Made by a program: the position numbers and the translations under genes. Under the pieces are notes generated by a model. It worked only from the letters and a program-made list of their open reading frames with translations. It was not told where the DNA came from and ran no database searches. Below, in pieces: positions 1 to 8,623 of a stretch of DNA of 64,000 nt. Source of the DNA: Blautia wexlerae DSM 19850. Lineage in GTDB: Bacteria > Bacillota > Clostridia > Lachnospirales > Lachnospiraceae. The stretch is taken from NCBI RefSeq assembly GCF_025148125.1, contig NZ_CP102267.1:3978501-4042500 (forward strand), read 5' to 3'. Each line of letters begins with the position of its first letter. Within the stretch, counting starts at the first letter, position 1.

Positions 1-247
1 TTCCGATAAATTTCAGACCAATAAATACAGGAATAGAGTTCAGCAGTACATTAATCAGCGTATATGGAACTGCAATCCCCATAAATGTCTGAAAAATGTT
101 CTGGATCAGCAGAGTAAGTCCTGTAAATCCTCCCGGAAAAAGACCGCCTGCACGAACAAATGTCTTAATATTCAACGCCATGATCGTTGCAGCCAGAACC
201 GCACAGCCGTAACGCTTGGCTTCATGTTTTAAATTAAGTTCCTTCAT
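1..247 (-). CDS. YitT-family membrane protein, N-terminal part
   Basis: The minus-strand frame opens at an ATG at 245-247 and runs off the window start, giving 82 residues. The start reads MKELNLKHEAKRYGCAV, followed by a hydrophobic segment and the motif RAGGLFPGGFTGL, then a second membrane segment. This N-terminal pattern is typical of the YitT/DUF161 family of multi-pass membrane proteins, whose transport role is not settled. A GGAGG-like ribosome binding site lies just upstream. The C-terminal domain lies outside the window, so full length cannot be judged. Confidence 0.8.
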   Translation of the reverse strand, partial: MKELNLKHEAKRYGCAVLAATIMALNIKTFVRAGGLFPGGFTGLTLLIQNIFQTFMGIAVPYTLINVLLNSIPVFIGLKFIG

Positions 248-383
248 AATCACGTTTCCTCCCATCTCGCCAAACAGTTCAAATTGAACTCATGTGAAAT
301 TGCTTTTCACAATCTCTGCAGGAGACTTAACTGATTCGGCTAAAAAGCAGTTTTCCGTCAATGACAAACAAAAGGAAACCTTT

Positions 384-1241
384 CTACGCCTCCCATCTTC
401 CAGAAGCACCACATGGAAGAACCAGTCCGTTAGAGCTTACCGGAAGCCCGATCTCCTGAGAGTCCACATGCCCGCCGAACTTTTTCAATTCAGTAGACAA
501 CATATAAGTAAGAACTGCAGGTGCCAGACCTGTTGTATAGGAATTGATCAGGAAAAACAGAGGCTCATCACTGAGAATCTTTGTACACAGCTTAATCAGG
601 TCATGGATACAATCCTCAATCTTCCAGATCTCCCCCTTCGGTCCACGTCCATAAGAAGGCGGATCCATAATGATCGCATCATAATGATTCCCTCTGCGAA
701 TCTCACGCTCAACAAACTTCACACAGTCATCCACCAGCCAGCGGATCAGAGCATCTCCCAGACCGGAAGCAACCGCATTCTCCTTTGCCCAGGTAACCAT
801 ACCCTTAGAAGCATCCACATGAGTAACAGAAGCCCCCGCTGCCGCTGCTGCCAGGGTCGCACCACCTGTATATGCAAAAAGATTCAACACCTTCACCGGA
901 CGTCCCGCATTGCGGATCTTATTGCCAAACCAGTCCCAATTCACCGCCTGTTCCGGAAAAAGCCCGGTATGCTTAAAACTAAATGGTTTCAAATTAAAGG
1001 TAAGTCCCTTATAATGAATATCCCACTGCTCGGGCAGATCAAAAAACTCCCATTCACCGCCGCCCTTCTTACTTCTGTGATAATGCCCGTTCATATGCTT
1101 CCAGCCCTTATTCACCTTCGGCGTATCCCATATAACCTGCGGATCCGGCCTCACCAGAAGATAATCCCCCCAACGCTCCAGCTTCTCCCCACAGGAAGTA
1201 TCAATAACCTCATAATCTTTCCATCCATCTGCGATCCACAT
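384..1241 (-). CDS. Class I SAM-dependent methyltransferase, RlmI/COG1092-like
   Basis: This 285-residue cytoplasmic protein has the class I methyltransferase signature: motif I NLFAYTGGATLAAA around residue 120, an acidic residue after beta-2 (THVDAS) and the catalytic-type motif MDPPSYGRG around residue 195. DPPSYGRGPKGE is characteristic of the RlmI/RlmK-like rRNA (cytosine-5) methyltransferases of COG1092. It is shorter than RlmI because the N-terminal PUA domain is missing, as in many Firmicutes members. Ribosomal RNA is therefore the likely substrate, but this is inferred from family membership. A good Shine-Dalgarno sequence (AGGAGG) precedes the ATG. It is transcribed alone, towards the YitT gene. 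Confidence 0.8.
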   Translation of the reverse strand: MWIADGWKDYEVIDTSCGEKLERWGDYLLVRPDPQVIWDTPKVNKGWKHMNGHYHRSKKGGGEWEFFDLPEQWDIHYKGLTFNLKPFSFKHTGLFPEQAVNWDWFGNKIRNAGRPVKVLNLFAYTGGATLAAAAAGASVTHVDASKGMVTWAKENAVASGLGDALIRWLVDDCVKFVEREIRRGNHYDAIIMDPPSYGRGPKGEIWKIEDCIHDLIKLCTKILSDEPLFFLINSYTTGLAPAVLTYMLSTELKKFGGHVDSQEIGLPVSSNGLVLPCGASGRWEA

Positions 1242-1640
1242 CGTATCATAATCCTCCTAAAATAAACGCATAATAAGTTACGATTGTACTACATATCCAA
1301 CCATTAGTAAAGCCACATTTCTCACATAATTTCAATAATATCAAGATCAAAATCCCCTTTAACCTTAACATCATTCATTGCTTAAAGTATAAAATAAAAC
1401 TCCCCCCATGGCAAGCAAACCATCATAATTCACAGTTATAAACAAATAAAGCATTACTGTTCACTCCGTTCTCAATAACACGCTTCGCAGGATATTACTA
1501 GCGAACAATAATAATAAAGTATCGATACTCACGTTCAAGTTAATAACATCATCCTCTTCGCAACCTGCCCATACCCCAATATCTTCTCCACAGTTTATCA
1601 GAAATTTACTTGCTTCGCTCTAAATCGTTGCCAGTACCCA
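1242..1640. other. Non-coding stretch between methyltransferase and palindromic element
   Basis: No coding frame with a start, a ribosome site and plausible codon use is visible. The stretch is A+T rich and probably carries the methyltransferase promoter near its left edge. At 1454-1473 it contains TACTGTTCACTCCGTTCTC, which also occurs in the 70-bp palindrome upstream of ureA (43599 onwards). This copy therefore looks like a decayed member of that repeat family. Confidence 0.5.
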
Positions 1641-1855
1641 GCGCGAAACAGCATCTCTCTGTGGGTGAATCTGGAGGGGGCTTAGTAACTCTTAGGCGGA
1701 GAAAATCCGCGTTATGAAGAAAAACAGCAACCTGTCTGAGCGAAGTCGGAGGCGGAGCGAGTTTTGCGTTTTTCTTCATGCTTTTAGCGGATTTTCTCCA
1801 CCTTAGGGTTACTTAGCCCCCGGAACTGAACCCACAGAGAGATGCTGTTTCGCGC
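1641..1855. repeat. 215-bp palindromic element, copy 1
   Basis: The ends are perfect 26-bp inverted repeats: 1641-1666 starts GCGCGAAACAGCATCTCTCT and 1830-1855 is its reverse complement. Pairing continues inwards with few mismatches (CTTAGTAAC/GTTACTTAG, GGAGAAAATCCGC/GCGGATTTTCTCC, ATGAAGAAAAA/TTTTTCTTCAT). Only about 45 central bases remain as a loop, and these contain a small C+G-rich hairpin. A second copy lies at 10452-10666. No transposase is encoded. It could be a MITE, a REP-like element or the gene for a very long structured RNA. No obvious target duplication flanks it. Confidence 0.85.
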
Positions 1856-1862
1856 GTCCCTC

Positions 1863-1905
1863 TACAAAAAAACAAGCCAAGACTCCCAAAAGTCTCAGCT
1901 TGTTT
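1863..1905 (-). terminator. Rho-independent terminator of the ytf operon
   Basis: On the minus strand AAACAAGCTGAGACT and AGTCTTGGCTTGTTT pair around a short loop and run into seven or more T residues. It lies 15-57 bases past the yjfF stop, so it ends the transporter transcript. Confidence 0.9.
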
Positions 1906-1919
1906 CATAATACAACCAC

Positions 1920-2942
1920 TTATTTCGCTTTCTTCTTCATAGAAGCCACAACAGACTGAATAACAATAAAGAAACAAAGCAACGCAGAAAGAATAATTCT
2001 TGTCCACCAGCTTGACAAAGTACCCTGAGTAGTAATCAAACTGGAAATCGTACCCTTAATCAACACACCAAACAAAGTACCAATCGGAGTACCAACACCA
2101 CCTGAAAGAAGCGTACCACCAATAACCGCTGATGAAATTGCATCCATCTCAAGACCCTTTGCCTGCTCAACGAAACCTGCACAACTGTTCAAACAGAACA
2201 GGAAGCCACCAAGGCCTGCAAGAAAACCATCCAGAACATAAGCATTAAAAATAGTTTTCTTAACATTCAGACCCATCATTAATGCACTCTGACGGCTACC
2301 GCCGATCGCATAAAGCTTACGTCCAAACTTACGATATTTCAGAAGAACCGCGATCAGAATTACAACAATCAGAGCAATCACAACTGTCGGCGGAATATAA
2401 GCCGGAATAAATTTACCCTTCTTACTGGTTGAACCAAAAGGCATATAGAAACGGTAATTTGCCCATTTCAGGAATAACTCATTCTTGATAGAAATCATAT
2501 CAGTACTGATGATAGCTGTCAGACCACGTCCGAAGAACATACCTGCCAGAGTAACGATGAATGGCTGGATATCCAGATAAGCTACCAGAAATCCCTGAAC
2601 AATACCAAAAGCAACACCAATAAGCAGTGCAACTAAAACTGCTGCATATGCGTTCACACCTTTGTTCTCCATAAGGTCTGCAAGAACCATACATACAAGT
2701 GCAGTAACAGAACCTACGGAAATATCAATACCACCGGTGATCATAACGATTGTAAGACCACACGCAATAACCAGAAGACCCGCATTAGATACAAACAGGT
2801 TCAGAAACATCTGAGGTTTTGCAAAACCTTTATCAGCAAAAACAATCATACCTGCAACATACATTACTACAAATAATGCGATTGTGATCAGAAGCAGGAA
2901 GCCATTTCCCGTTATTTTCTTTTTCTGTACATTTGCTTTCAT
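1920..2942 (-). CDS. yjfF: Sugar ABC transporter permease, YjfF-like
   Basis: This 340-residue integral membrane permease of the BPD_transp_2 (ribose/galactofuranose) class has about 8-10 hydrophobic segments. It carries the conserved stretch GGIDISVGSVTALV near residue 75 and a second conserved loop, GGTLLSGGVGTPIGTLFG, near residue 275. It is the last gene of ytfQ-R-T-yjfF and overlaps the upstream permease by one base (TAATG), so the two are translationally coupled. Two different permeases beside a YtfQ-type binding protein is the arrangement of the E. coli galactofuranose transporter. The substrate is inferred from that similarity. Confidence 0.85.
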   Translation of the reverse strand: MKANVQKKKITGNGFLLLITIALFVVMYVAGMIVFADKGFAKPQMFLNLFVSNAGLLVIACGLTIVMITGGIDISVGSVTALVCMVLADLMENKGVNAYAAVLVALLIGVAFGIVQGFLVAYLDIQPFIVTLAGMFFGRGLTAIISTDMISIKNELFLKWANYRFYMPFGSTSKKGKFIPAYIPPTVVIALIVVILIAVLLKYRKFGRKLYAIGGSRQSALMMGLNVKKTIFNAYVLDGFLAGLGGFLFCLNSCAGFVEQAKGLEMDAISSAVIGGTLLSGGVGTPIGTLFGVLIKGTISSLITTQGTLSSWWTRIILSALLCFFIVIQSVVASMKKKAK

Positions 2943-3997
2943 TACTTCTGACCTCCTTCTGCTGCCACACTTCTTTTAGCCTTTAAGTTGGCAATATATT
3001 TCTTAAATACATCACTCTGCAGTGTAACGATGATAACAACTACGATTGCCTTATAAACAGGAAGCTGGTCTGCTTTTACGTTCATCGCATAGAGTGTTGT
3101 GGTCAGAGCCTGAATAGTGTAGGCACCGATTACGGAACCGATCAGGCTGAATTTACCACCACCAAGGAAGTTTCCGCCAAGCGCAACTGCAAGGATGGCA
3201 TCCATTTCCAAGTTAAGACCAATGTTGTTTGCATCTGCAGAGTAGATACGGCTGGATGCCACAATACCGGCAATACCAGCCAGTACACCACAGATAACAT
3301 AGGTAAGGAATTTAATCATCGTAGAATTTAATCCCACAAGACGAGCTGCCTTTCCATTGATACCAACACTTTCAATGTAAAGCCCAAGAGCAGTCTTCTT
3401 CAAAATCAGGTACACAATAACAACTGTAATGATTGCAAAGAAAATAGGTGTAGGAATCGGGCATTTTCCAATATATCCACCAGCCATCTTAAAGGAATCC
3501 ACACGAATATAAGTAATCTGTCCGTTTGTGATCAGCTGAGCAATACCACGACCGGCTGTGTAAAGGATCAGAGTTGCAACCATTGGCTGAATATTCAGCT
3601 TGGAAACCAGAAATCCATTAAATGCACCACATAATGCAGATGCAAGAAGTGCTGCGATAACAGCCAGGATCACAGGATTCTGGTAATCATTTACAGAAAC
3701 CTGTCCGCCGGAAAGAATCTGACAGCAGACAGCCGCTGCAACTGCCATGATCGCACCAACACTGATATCCTGTCCACCGGAAGCTGCTGTTACCAGTGTC
3801 ATACCGATTGCAAGGATAACCAACTCTGAAGCACGGTTAATAACATCAACAATGTAACCATAGAGTACACCGTTTCGGATTGATACATTAAAGAAATCCG
3901 GTGTTCTGATCACATTCAGCAAAAGTACTGCAATCAGACACACAATAGGAAGAAACAGACGTGCACTTGTTATTTTCTTTAATTTACTCTTATTCAT
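2942..3997 (-). CDS. ytfT: Sugar ABC transporter permease, YtfT-like
   Basis: A 351-residue multi-pass permease of the BPD_transp_2 class, a partner of the downstream YjfF-like subunit. It shows the family motif AASGGQDISVGAIMAVAAAV near residue 90 and GGNFLGGGKFSLIGSVIGA near residue 295. Its start overlaps the ATPase stop by one base and its stop overlaps the yjfF start by one base, as expected for co-translated subunits made in fixed ratio. The C-terminus is charged and cytoplasmic. Identification as YtfT rests on order and on the neighbouring YtfQ-like protein more than on permease sequence alone. Confidence 0.85.
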   Translation of the reverse strand: MNKSKLKKITSARLFLPIVCLIAVLLLNVIRTPDFFNVSIRNGVLYGYIVDVINRASELVILAIGMTLVTAASGGQDISVGAIMAVAAAVCCQILSGGQVSVNDYQNPVILAVIAALLASALCGAFNGFLVSKLNIQPMVATLILYTAGRGIAQLITNGQITYIRVDSFKMAGGYIGKCPIPTPIFFAIITVVIVYLILKKTALGLYIESVGINGKAARLVGLNSTMIKFLTYVICGVLAGIAGIVASSRIYSADANNIGLNLEMDAILAVALGGNFLGGGKFSLIGSVIGAYTIQALTTTLYAMNVKADQLPVYKAIVVVIIVTLQSDVFKKYIANLKAKRSVAAEGGQK

Positions 3998-5517
3998 TAT
4001 TTATCGTCACCTCCGGCAATAGCTTTCATAACTCCGCTCTGGGAAAGTTCATCCTCTTCCAGCTCCCCTACCTTCTGGCCATCACGAAGAACTGCCATAC
4101 GGGAGCAGGTGCGGAGCATTTCCTCAACCTCTGAGGAGATAAATGTAACTGCCATTCCCTGATCCGCAAGATCAAGAACCAGTTTCTGAATCTCTGTCTT
4201 AGTACCGATATCAATACCTCTGGTCGGCTCATCCAGAATCAGATAATCCGGATTAGTCAGAAGCCATCTTCCAAGGATAACCTTCTGCTGGTTACCACCG
4301 GACAGACTCTTAATCGGGGTTTCACGACTTGCTGTCTTAATCTGCAGTAATTTAATATACTTATCAGCAGCATCCTCCATTTCTTTCTTGCTTAATGGAT
4401 GGAACATACCGCGTTTAGCCTGGAGCGCTATAATAATATTTTCTCTTACAGAAAGATCTGCAATAATACCTTCTGCCTTTCTGTCTTCTGGAAGATATGC
4501 CATACCAAGTTTCATGGCATCCAGCGGAGTATTGATCTTTACTTCTTTTCCCTTTACTTTTAAAGTTCCTGTATCAGCTTTATCCGCCCCATAAATTGCA
4601 CGAACCAATTCAGAACGTCCGGAACCCAGAAGTCCGGTAAGACCAATAACCTCACCTTTATTGATGGTAATATCAAACGGTTTGATCGTTCCCTTATGAG
4701 ATAATCCTTTTGCCTCGATTACAGGTTCTGCATCTGTGATTCTCTTGTCTTTATGATCGCCTTTAATATCTGCAAGATCATCAAAATCCTTACCCATCAT
4801 CTTGGCAACCAGCATTACTCTCGGAAGATCTTTCGTCTCATATTCCCCAACAAGTTCACCATTACGAAGAACTGTAATCCTGTCGCAGACTGCATATACC
4901 TGCTCAAGGAAATGCGTAACAAAGATAATACCTACACCTTCGTCACGAAGTCTTCTCATAAGTACAAACAGCTTTTCAACTTCATCATCATCCAGTGAAG
5001 ATGTCGGTTCATCGAGAATCAGTACCTGGCACTTCATGTCCACTGCACGGGCAATTGCGATCATCTGCTGAATCGCAATGGAACATTCCTCCAGCATCTG
5101 TGTTGGCGGCACATGAATGTCCAGGCTCTCAAGAAGTTTTCCTGAGCGCTCATTCATCTGCTTCCAATCTATCATTCCCATCTTTCTCGGTTCTCTGCCA
5201 ATAAAAAGGTTCTCAGCTACAGTCAGGTTGGGACAAAGGTTTACTTCCTGATATACTGTACTGATACCATTTGCCTGAGCTTCCTGAGGTGAGTGGTTAA
5301 TAATGGCATTACTGTTTCCAGCCATATGAATCGTTCCACTTTCAAATTCATGTACACCGGTCAACACCTTGATCAGTGTTGATTTACCTGCACCATTCTC
5401 CCCCATCAGTGCGTGGATTTCACCTTTTCGAAGGGTAAAGTCCACATGGGAAAGGGCACGGACTCCTGTAAAGTTTTTGCTTATATCATGCATTTCCAAT
5501 ACTACATTTTGTTCCAT
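3997..5517 (-). CDS. ytfR: Sugar ABC transporter ATP-binding protein, two-domain, YtfR-like
   Basis: A 506-residue duplicated ABC ATPase of the RbsA/MglA/YtfR class. The first domain has Walker A GENGAGKST near residue 40 and Walker B LILDEPTSSLDD near residue 165. The second domain has the usual degenerate P-loop (GLLGSGRSELVRA), a full signature (SLSGGNQQK) and Walker B YLILDEPTRGID. It powers the two permeases encoded downstream. A 190-base gap with a stable hairpin separates it from the binding-protein gene. The ribosome site GGTGGAAAG precedes the ATG. Confidence 0.9.
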   Translation of the reverse strand: MEQNVVLEMHDISKNFTGVRALSHVDFTLRKGEIHALMGENGAGKSTLIKVLTGVHEFESGTIHMAGNSNAIINHSPQEAQANGISTVYQEVNLCPNLTVAENLFIGREPRKMGMIDWKQMNERSGKLLESLDIHVPPTQMLEECSIAIQQMIAIARAVDMKCQVLILDEPTSSLDDDEVEKLFVLMRRLRDEGVGIIFVTHFLEQVYAVCDRITVLRNGELVGEYETKDLPRVMLVAKMMGKDFDDLADIKGDHKDKRITDAEPVIEAKGLSHKGTIKPFDITINKGEVIGLTGLLGSGRSELVRAIYGADKADTGTLKVKGKEVKINTPLDAMKLGMAYLPEDRKAEGIIADLSVRENIIIALQAKRGMFHPLSKKEMEDAADKYIKLLQIKTASRETPIKSLSGGNQQKVILGRWLLTNPDYLILDEPTRGIDIGTKTEIQKLVLDLADQGMAVTFISSEVEEMLRTCSRMAVLRDGQKVGELEEDELSQSGVMKAIAGGDDK

Positions 5518-5609
5518 ATTCTTTCCACCTGCTTTCTATACTGGTTTACCCCTCATTTACTGAAAAGCTTCAGCAAAGCGGGTATCTGTAAATCATTTCG
5601 GCATAAAGA

Positions 5610-5656
5610 GAGCGTGATTCATAAATCCGGGTTTCTCCGAATTATGAACCACGCTC
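5610..5656 (-). promoter_or_regulatory. Stem-loop between ytfQ and ytfR
   Basis: GAGCGTG and CACGCTC form the outer stem, extended by TTCATAA/TTATGAA, on the transcript between the binding-protein gene and the ATPase gene. No clean T-run follows on the minus strand. It is therefore more likely a partial terminator or mRNA-stabilising stem that keeps binding protein more abundant than the membrane parts. Confidence 0.6.
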
Positions 5657-5706
5657 CGGATTGTTTATATTTCTTCTATTACACGTCTATTATATGTTGT
5701 CAAAAA

Positions 5707-6765
5707 TTAGTATGCACGTCCGTCAATAATTTCCTGTGTGATAGGTGTTACGTCATATTCGCCCTCTTCATCAAGACTGTTTACAGCTTTAACTTTATCA
5801 ACTGTATCATCTGTAGCAAAGATTTCTTCATCTACATAGTTCAGTTTTTCAACTTCTTCACCAGCTTCAAGAGCTTTGATCAGTTCTTCTGCACGTGGTC
5901 CGTGTAATGGGTTACACTCAACATCGCATGCGATCTTGCCGGCCAATGTATCTGTTAAACCAGCATTTGTTGTATCAAAAGACATAACCATGATTTCACC
6001 GTTTGCGATATCAGATCCTACTGTTTTACCAGCTGCTTCGATAGCATCGATAGCACCGAATGCTTCGTTATCGTTCTCGCAGTATACAACATTAATATTG
6101 TCATACTGTTTCAGCATGGACTCCATAACTTCCTGTCCTTTAGCCTGTGTGAATTCACCGGACTGCTGAGCAAGTAAGTTCCATCCATAGTTGTCAACAC
6201 CTTCTTCAAGGCCTTTAGAACGTCCAATCTGAGCTGTAGATCCGATTGTACCCTGGATATCAACGATGTTAACATCTTTTGCATCGATTCCCTTAGCTGT
6301 TGTGTATGCATTCAGCCATTCAGCTGCTTTTCTTCCTTCGAGTAAGGAGTCAGTTCCGATCCATGTTGTATATAAGCTGTCATCAGATACATCAACCATA
6401 CGGTCTACGATGATTACAGGAATATCAGCATCTTTAGCTTCCTGGAGAACTGTATCCCAACCTGTCTCTGTTACAGGAGCTAAAAGAATGTAATCAACTT
6501 CCTGCTGGATGAAGTTACGGATTGCTGTTAACTGGTTTTCCTGTTTCTGCTGTGCATCGTCGAAGATTAATTCATATCCGTTCTCTTCGCTGAATGTGGA
6601 TTTCATGGATTCTGTATTAGCTGTACGCCAGTCAGATTCAGCACCTACCTGTGAGAAACCAACTGTGATTGTGTCGTCCGCTGCTGCTACACCCACTGCC
6701 GGAACAACGCTCATACCGCATACCATTGTTGCTGTTAATAAAGCTGACACGATTTTTTTCTTCAT
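5707..6765 (-). CDS. ytfQ: Galactofuranose-type sugar-binding protein, YtfQ-like
   Basis: This 352-residue extracytoplasmic binding protein belongs to the periplasmic-binding-protein-1/LacI-like fold. It opens with a signal peptide (MKKKIVSALLTATMVCG...) and then reads VGFSQVGAESDWRTANTES. The stretches DDAQQKQENQLTAIRNFI, APVTETGWDTVL, DIQGTIGST and SGEFTQAKGQEVMES closely follow E. coli YtfQ, which binds galactofuranose. No clear lipobox Cys is present, although VCGMS lies in the signal peptide and cannot be excluded. It is the first gene of the transporter operon and has a GGGAGG ribosome site. Confidence 0.88.
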   Translation of the reverse strand: MKKKIVSALLTATMVCGMSVVPAVGVAAADDTITVGFSQVGAESDWRTANTESMKSTFSEENGYELIFDDAQQKQENQLTAIRNFIQQEVDYILLAPVTETGWDTVLQEAKDADIPVIIVDRMVDVSDDSLYTTWIGTDSLLEGRKAAEWLNAYTTAKGIDAKDVNIVDIQGTIGSTAQIGRSKGLEEGVDNYGWNLLAQQSGEFTQAKGQEVMESMLKQYDNINVVYCENDNEAFGAIDAIEAAGKTVGSDIANGEIMVMSFDTTNAGLTDTLAGKIACDVECNPLHGPRAEELIKALEAGEEVEKLNYVDEEIFATDDTVDKVKAVNSLDEEGEYDVTPITQEIIDGRAY

Positions 6766-7120
6766 TTTGTAAATCCTCCCGATTCATTTAAGATGTCTTT
6801 ATTATAGTAAAAATCCAGGAAAATTCCATAGAATATTTTCCGCAAAAAGTTTATTCTTCTATCATATTTTGTTCATAATTTATACAAAGTTTATTTTTTT
6901 ATTGCGGAAGTTGGATTTTTTATTGTGCATTATAAATACAGAAATAAATTATCAACTTTCTTTTATATTCACTTTGCACAATTCAGCATTAGTCGACATA
7001 ATTCATACATTCCATTATTTGGCAGACCTTCGTAAGTCTCTATCAGCAGGCCATAAAACTGTTATTGGATATGAATAAACAATAAAATAATTGACTTTAT
7101 CCACCTGAATACATAACAAA
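6766..7120. promoter_or_regulatory. Intergenic region with probable ytfQ promoter
   Basis: This A+T-rich gap lies between the histidine kinase gene and ytfQ. On the minus strand a good -10 (TATAAT, plus positions 6801-6806) lies 36 bases upstream of the ytfQ start with no strong -35. That fits a promoter needing an activator, such as the YesN-like regulator encoded upstream. No convincing coding frame was seen. Confidence 0.45.
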
Positions 7121-7158
7121 AGCTGCATATCTGTTAAGATTCTTAACTTCATGCAGCT
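7121..7158 (-). terminator. Terminator after the YesM-like kinase gene
   Basis: On the minus strand AGCTGCAT and ATGCAGCT form the stem, with AAGTTAAGAATCTTAAC able to pair inside the loop. It lies just past the kinase stop codon and separates the regulatory transcript from ytfQ. The T-tract is short, so read-through is possible. Confidence 0.65.
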
Positions 7159-7168
7159 TTTTCTTTGT

Positions 7169-8620
7169 TTATCTTGAATTGTTATCCAGGTTAATTTTTT
7201 TCGCCATATACACTTCCATAACCGTACCTTCTCCCTCTGTAGAAGAAATCTTCAGTCCATAACCCGGACCATAATAAAGTGCAATTCTCTCTGACACCGC
7301 AGCAAGTCCGAACCCGGCACGTTCACCGGTGCGGATGGCTTCCTGTACTTCATAAAGACGTTCCGGTGTCATTCCCTGACCATTGTCAGTCACTCTCAGC
7401 ATCATATCATCTCCCAGATTGAATCCTTCAATAAGAATCTTACCTTTTCCACGCTTATTCTTAATTCCATGATAAAGAGCATTCTCCGCTAACGGCTGCA
7501 AAGTAAGCTTCGGCACCATCACTTCATCCAGTTCCGGCGGAATATTAATCTCAAATTCCATAATATCCCTGTATCTTGACTGCTGAATCTCCAGATAACT
7601 CAATGTGTGGCGTTTCTCTTCCGACAGCGGAATGATATCCTTCCCCTTCGAAAGCGAAGTGCGGAAAAAAACAGACAGACTTGTGATCATATCCACTGCA
7701 TCCTGCTGCATACCACCCTCCACCAGCCACACAATAGTGTCCAGTGTATTATACAGAAAATGCGGATTTACCTGTGCCTGGATCAGCTGCAGCTCCGTCA
7801 TATGCTGTACCTCCTGCTCCTTACGCACATTCTCAAGAAGCCCTTCAATCCTTCCTGCCATCTTTCTGGTACCGGCATCAAGCTCCTGGATTTCAACACT
7901 GTCGGCAGATACTACATTAATAGTTTTGTACTCTCCTTTTCCAACCTTCTTAATATTATGGAGAATTTCAGAAATCGGTTTGGTAATGCTGTATGTCAGA
8001 CGGAAAGAACGCCGCAACAGAATAGCCGTAGCAACCAAAATCGCCGCACACATAGTGATGATCGTCAGACGTACATTTCCAGCCAGTTGAGACTCTATCT
8101 GCACCAGTTCCGTCGCCTCCTGATAAATATAATTCTGCATTTCTTTCTCAAAGAGCGTGGTCAGGATTTCTGTATTATTTGCCACAAATTCCTGTCGTTC
8201 CTGATAATTCTTTATCTCAAGAAGCTGATTCATCCGTTTCTTAAGATTCTCCAGATAGTTAGTCAGATATTTCAGAGAACGCAGGCTTTCCTTCTTTGAT
8301 GTGGTTTTCTTCAGACTCTCCACAGTACTGATTGCCTTGTCTACCTGCTCTGTCGGCAGCCCGTCCTTACCTTTTCGCCCGATAGTCACATAATAGATAT
8401 CCATATCCACTTCATCTTTAAAGCTCATATCATTATTGGAATTTCTATAGTTTGCATTATATTCCGAACTCACCGCCAGATTATTAGACAACTGATTATA
8501 TTCATTTGTATAATGCCAGAAAAAAACAAGAAGCACTATGATCAGAATTGTCATAGGGATCATAGTGCTCAGAAGCATCCACTTCATCTTTGTTTCCAGC
8601 TTCTCCTGTTTCTGCTTCAT
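7169..8620 (-). CDS. Sensor histidine kinase, YesM/LytS type
   Basis: A 483-residue membrane kinase. One membrane segment lies near residues 14-36, followed by an extracytoplasmic region with coiled-coil character to about residue 180. A second segment (LTIITMCAAILVATAILL) and a HAMP linker follow. The His_kinase domain (PF06580) carries QAQVNPHFLYNTLDT; the His before FLYNTL is the expected phosphorylation site. The ATPase part shows LQPLAENALYHGI and NGQGM. It starts three bases after the response regulator stop. Its position implies that it senses, directly or through YtfQ, the sugar carried by the ytf transporter. Confidence 0.9.
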   Translation of the reverse strand: MKQKQEKLETKMKWMLLSTMIPMTILIIVLLVFFWHYTNEYNQLSNNLAVSSEYNANYRNSNNDMSFKDEVDMDIYYVTIGRKGKDGLPTEQVDKAISTVESLKKTTSKKESLRSLKYLTNYLENLKKRMNQLLEIKNYQERQEFVANNTEILTTLFEKEMQNYIYQEATELVQIESQLAGNVRLTIITMCAAILVATAILLRRSFRLTYSITKPISEILHNIKKVGKGEYKTINVVSADSVEIQELDAGTRKMAGRIEGLLENVRKEQEVQHMTELQLIQAQVNPHFLYNTLDTIVWLVEGGMQQDAVDMITSLSVFFRTSLSKGKDIIPLSEEKRHTLSYLEIQQSRYRDIMEFEINIPPELDEVMVPKLTLQPLAENALYHGIKNKRGKGKILIEGFNLGDDMMLRVTDNGQGMTPERLYEVQEAIRTGERAGFGLAAVSERIALYYGPGYGLKISSTEGEGTVMEVYMAKKINLDNNSR

Positions 8621-8623
8621 GAA

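Noticed and set aside
294..1265. Long plus-strand reading frame opposite the methyltransferase gene
   Set aside because: No ribosome site, Cys/His/Ile-rich low-complexity translation and full overlap with a well supported gene on the other strand.
1641..1855. CRISPR array or tRNA-like cluster in the palindromic region
   Set aside because: There are no regularly spaced repeats and no cloverleaf; the structure is one long hairpin repeated only once more in the window.
7080..7110. Plus-strand TTGACT-N17-TAACAA as a promoter
   Set aside because: It points into the 3' end of an opposite-strand gene and no plus-strand gene follows.
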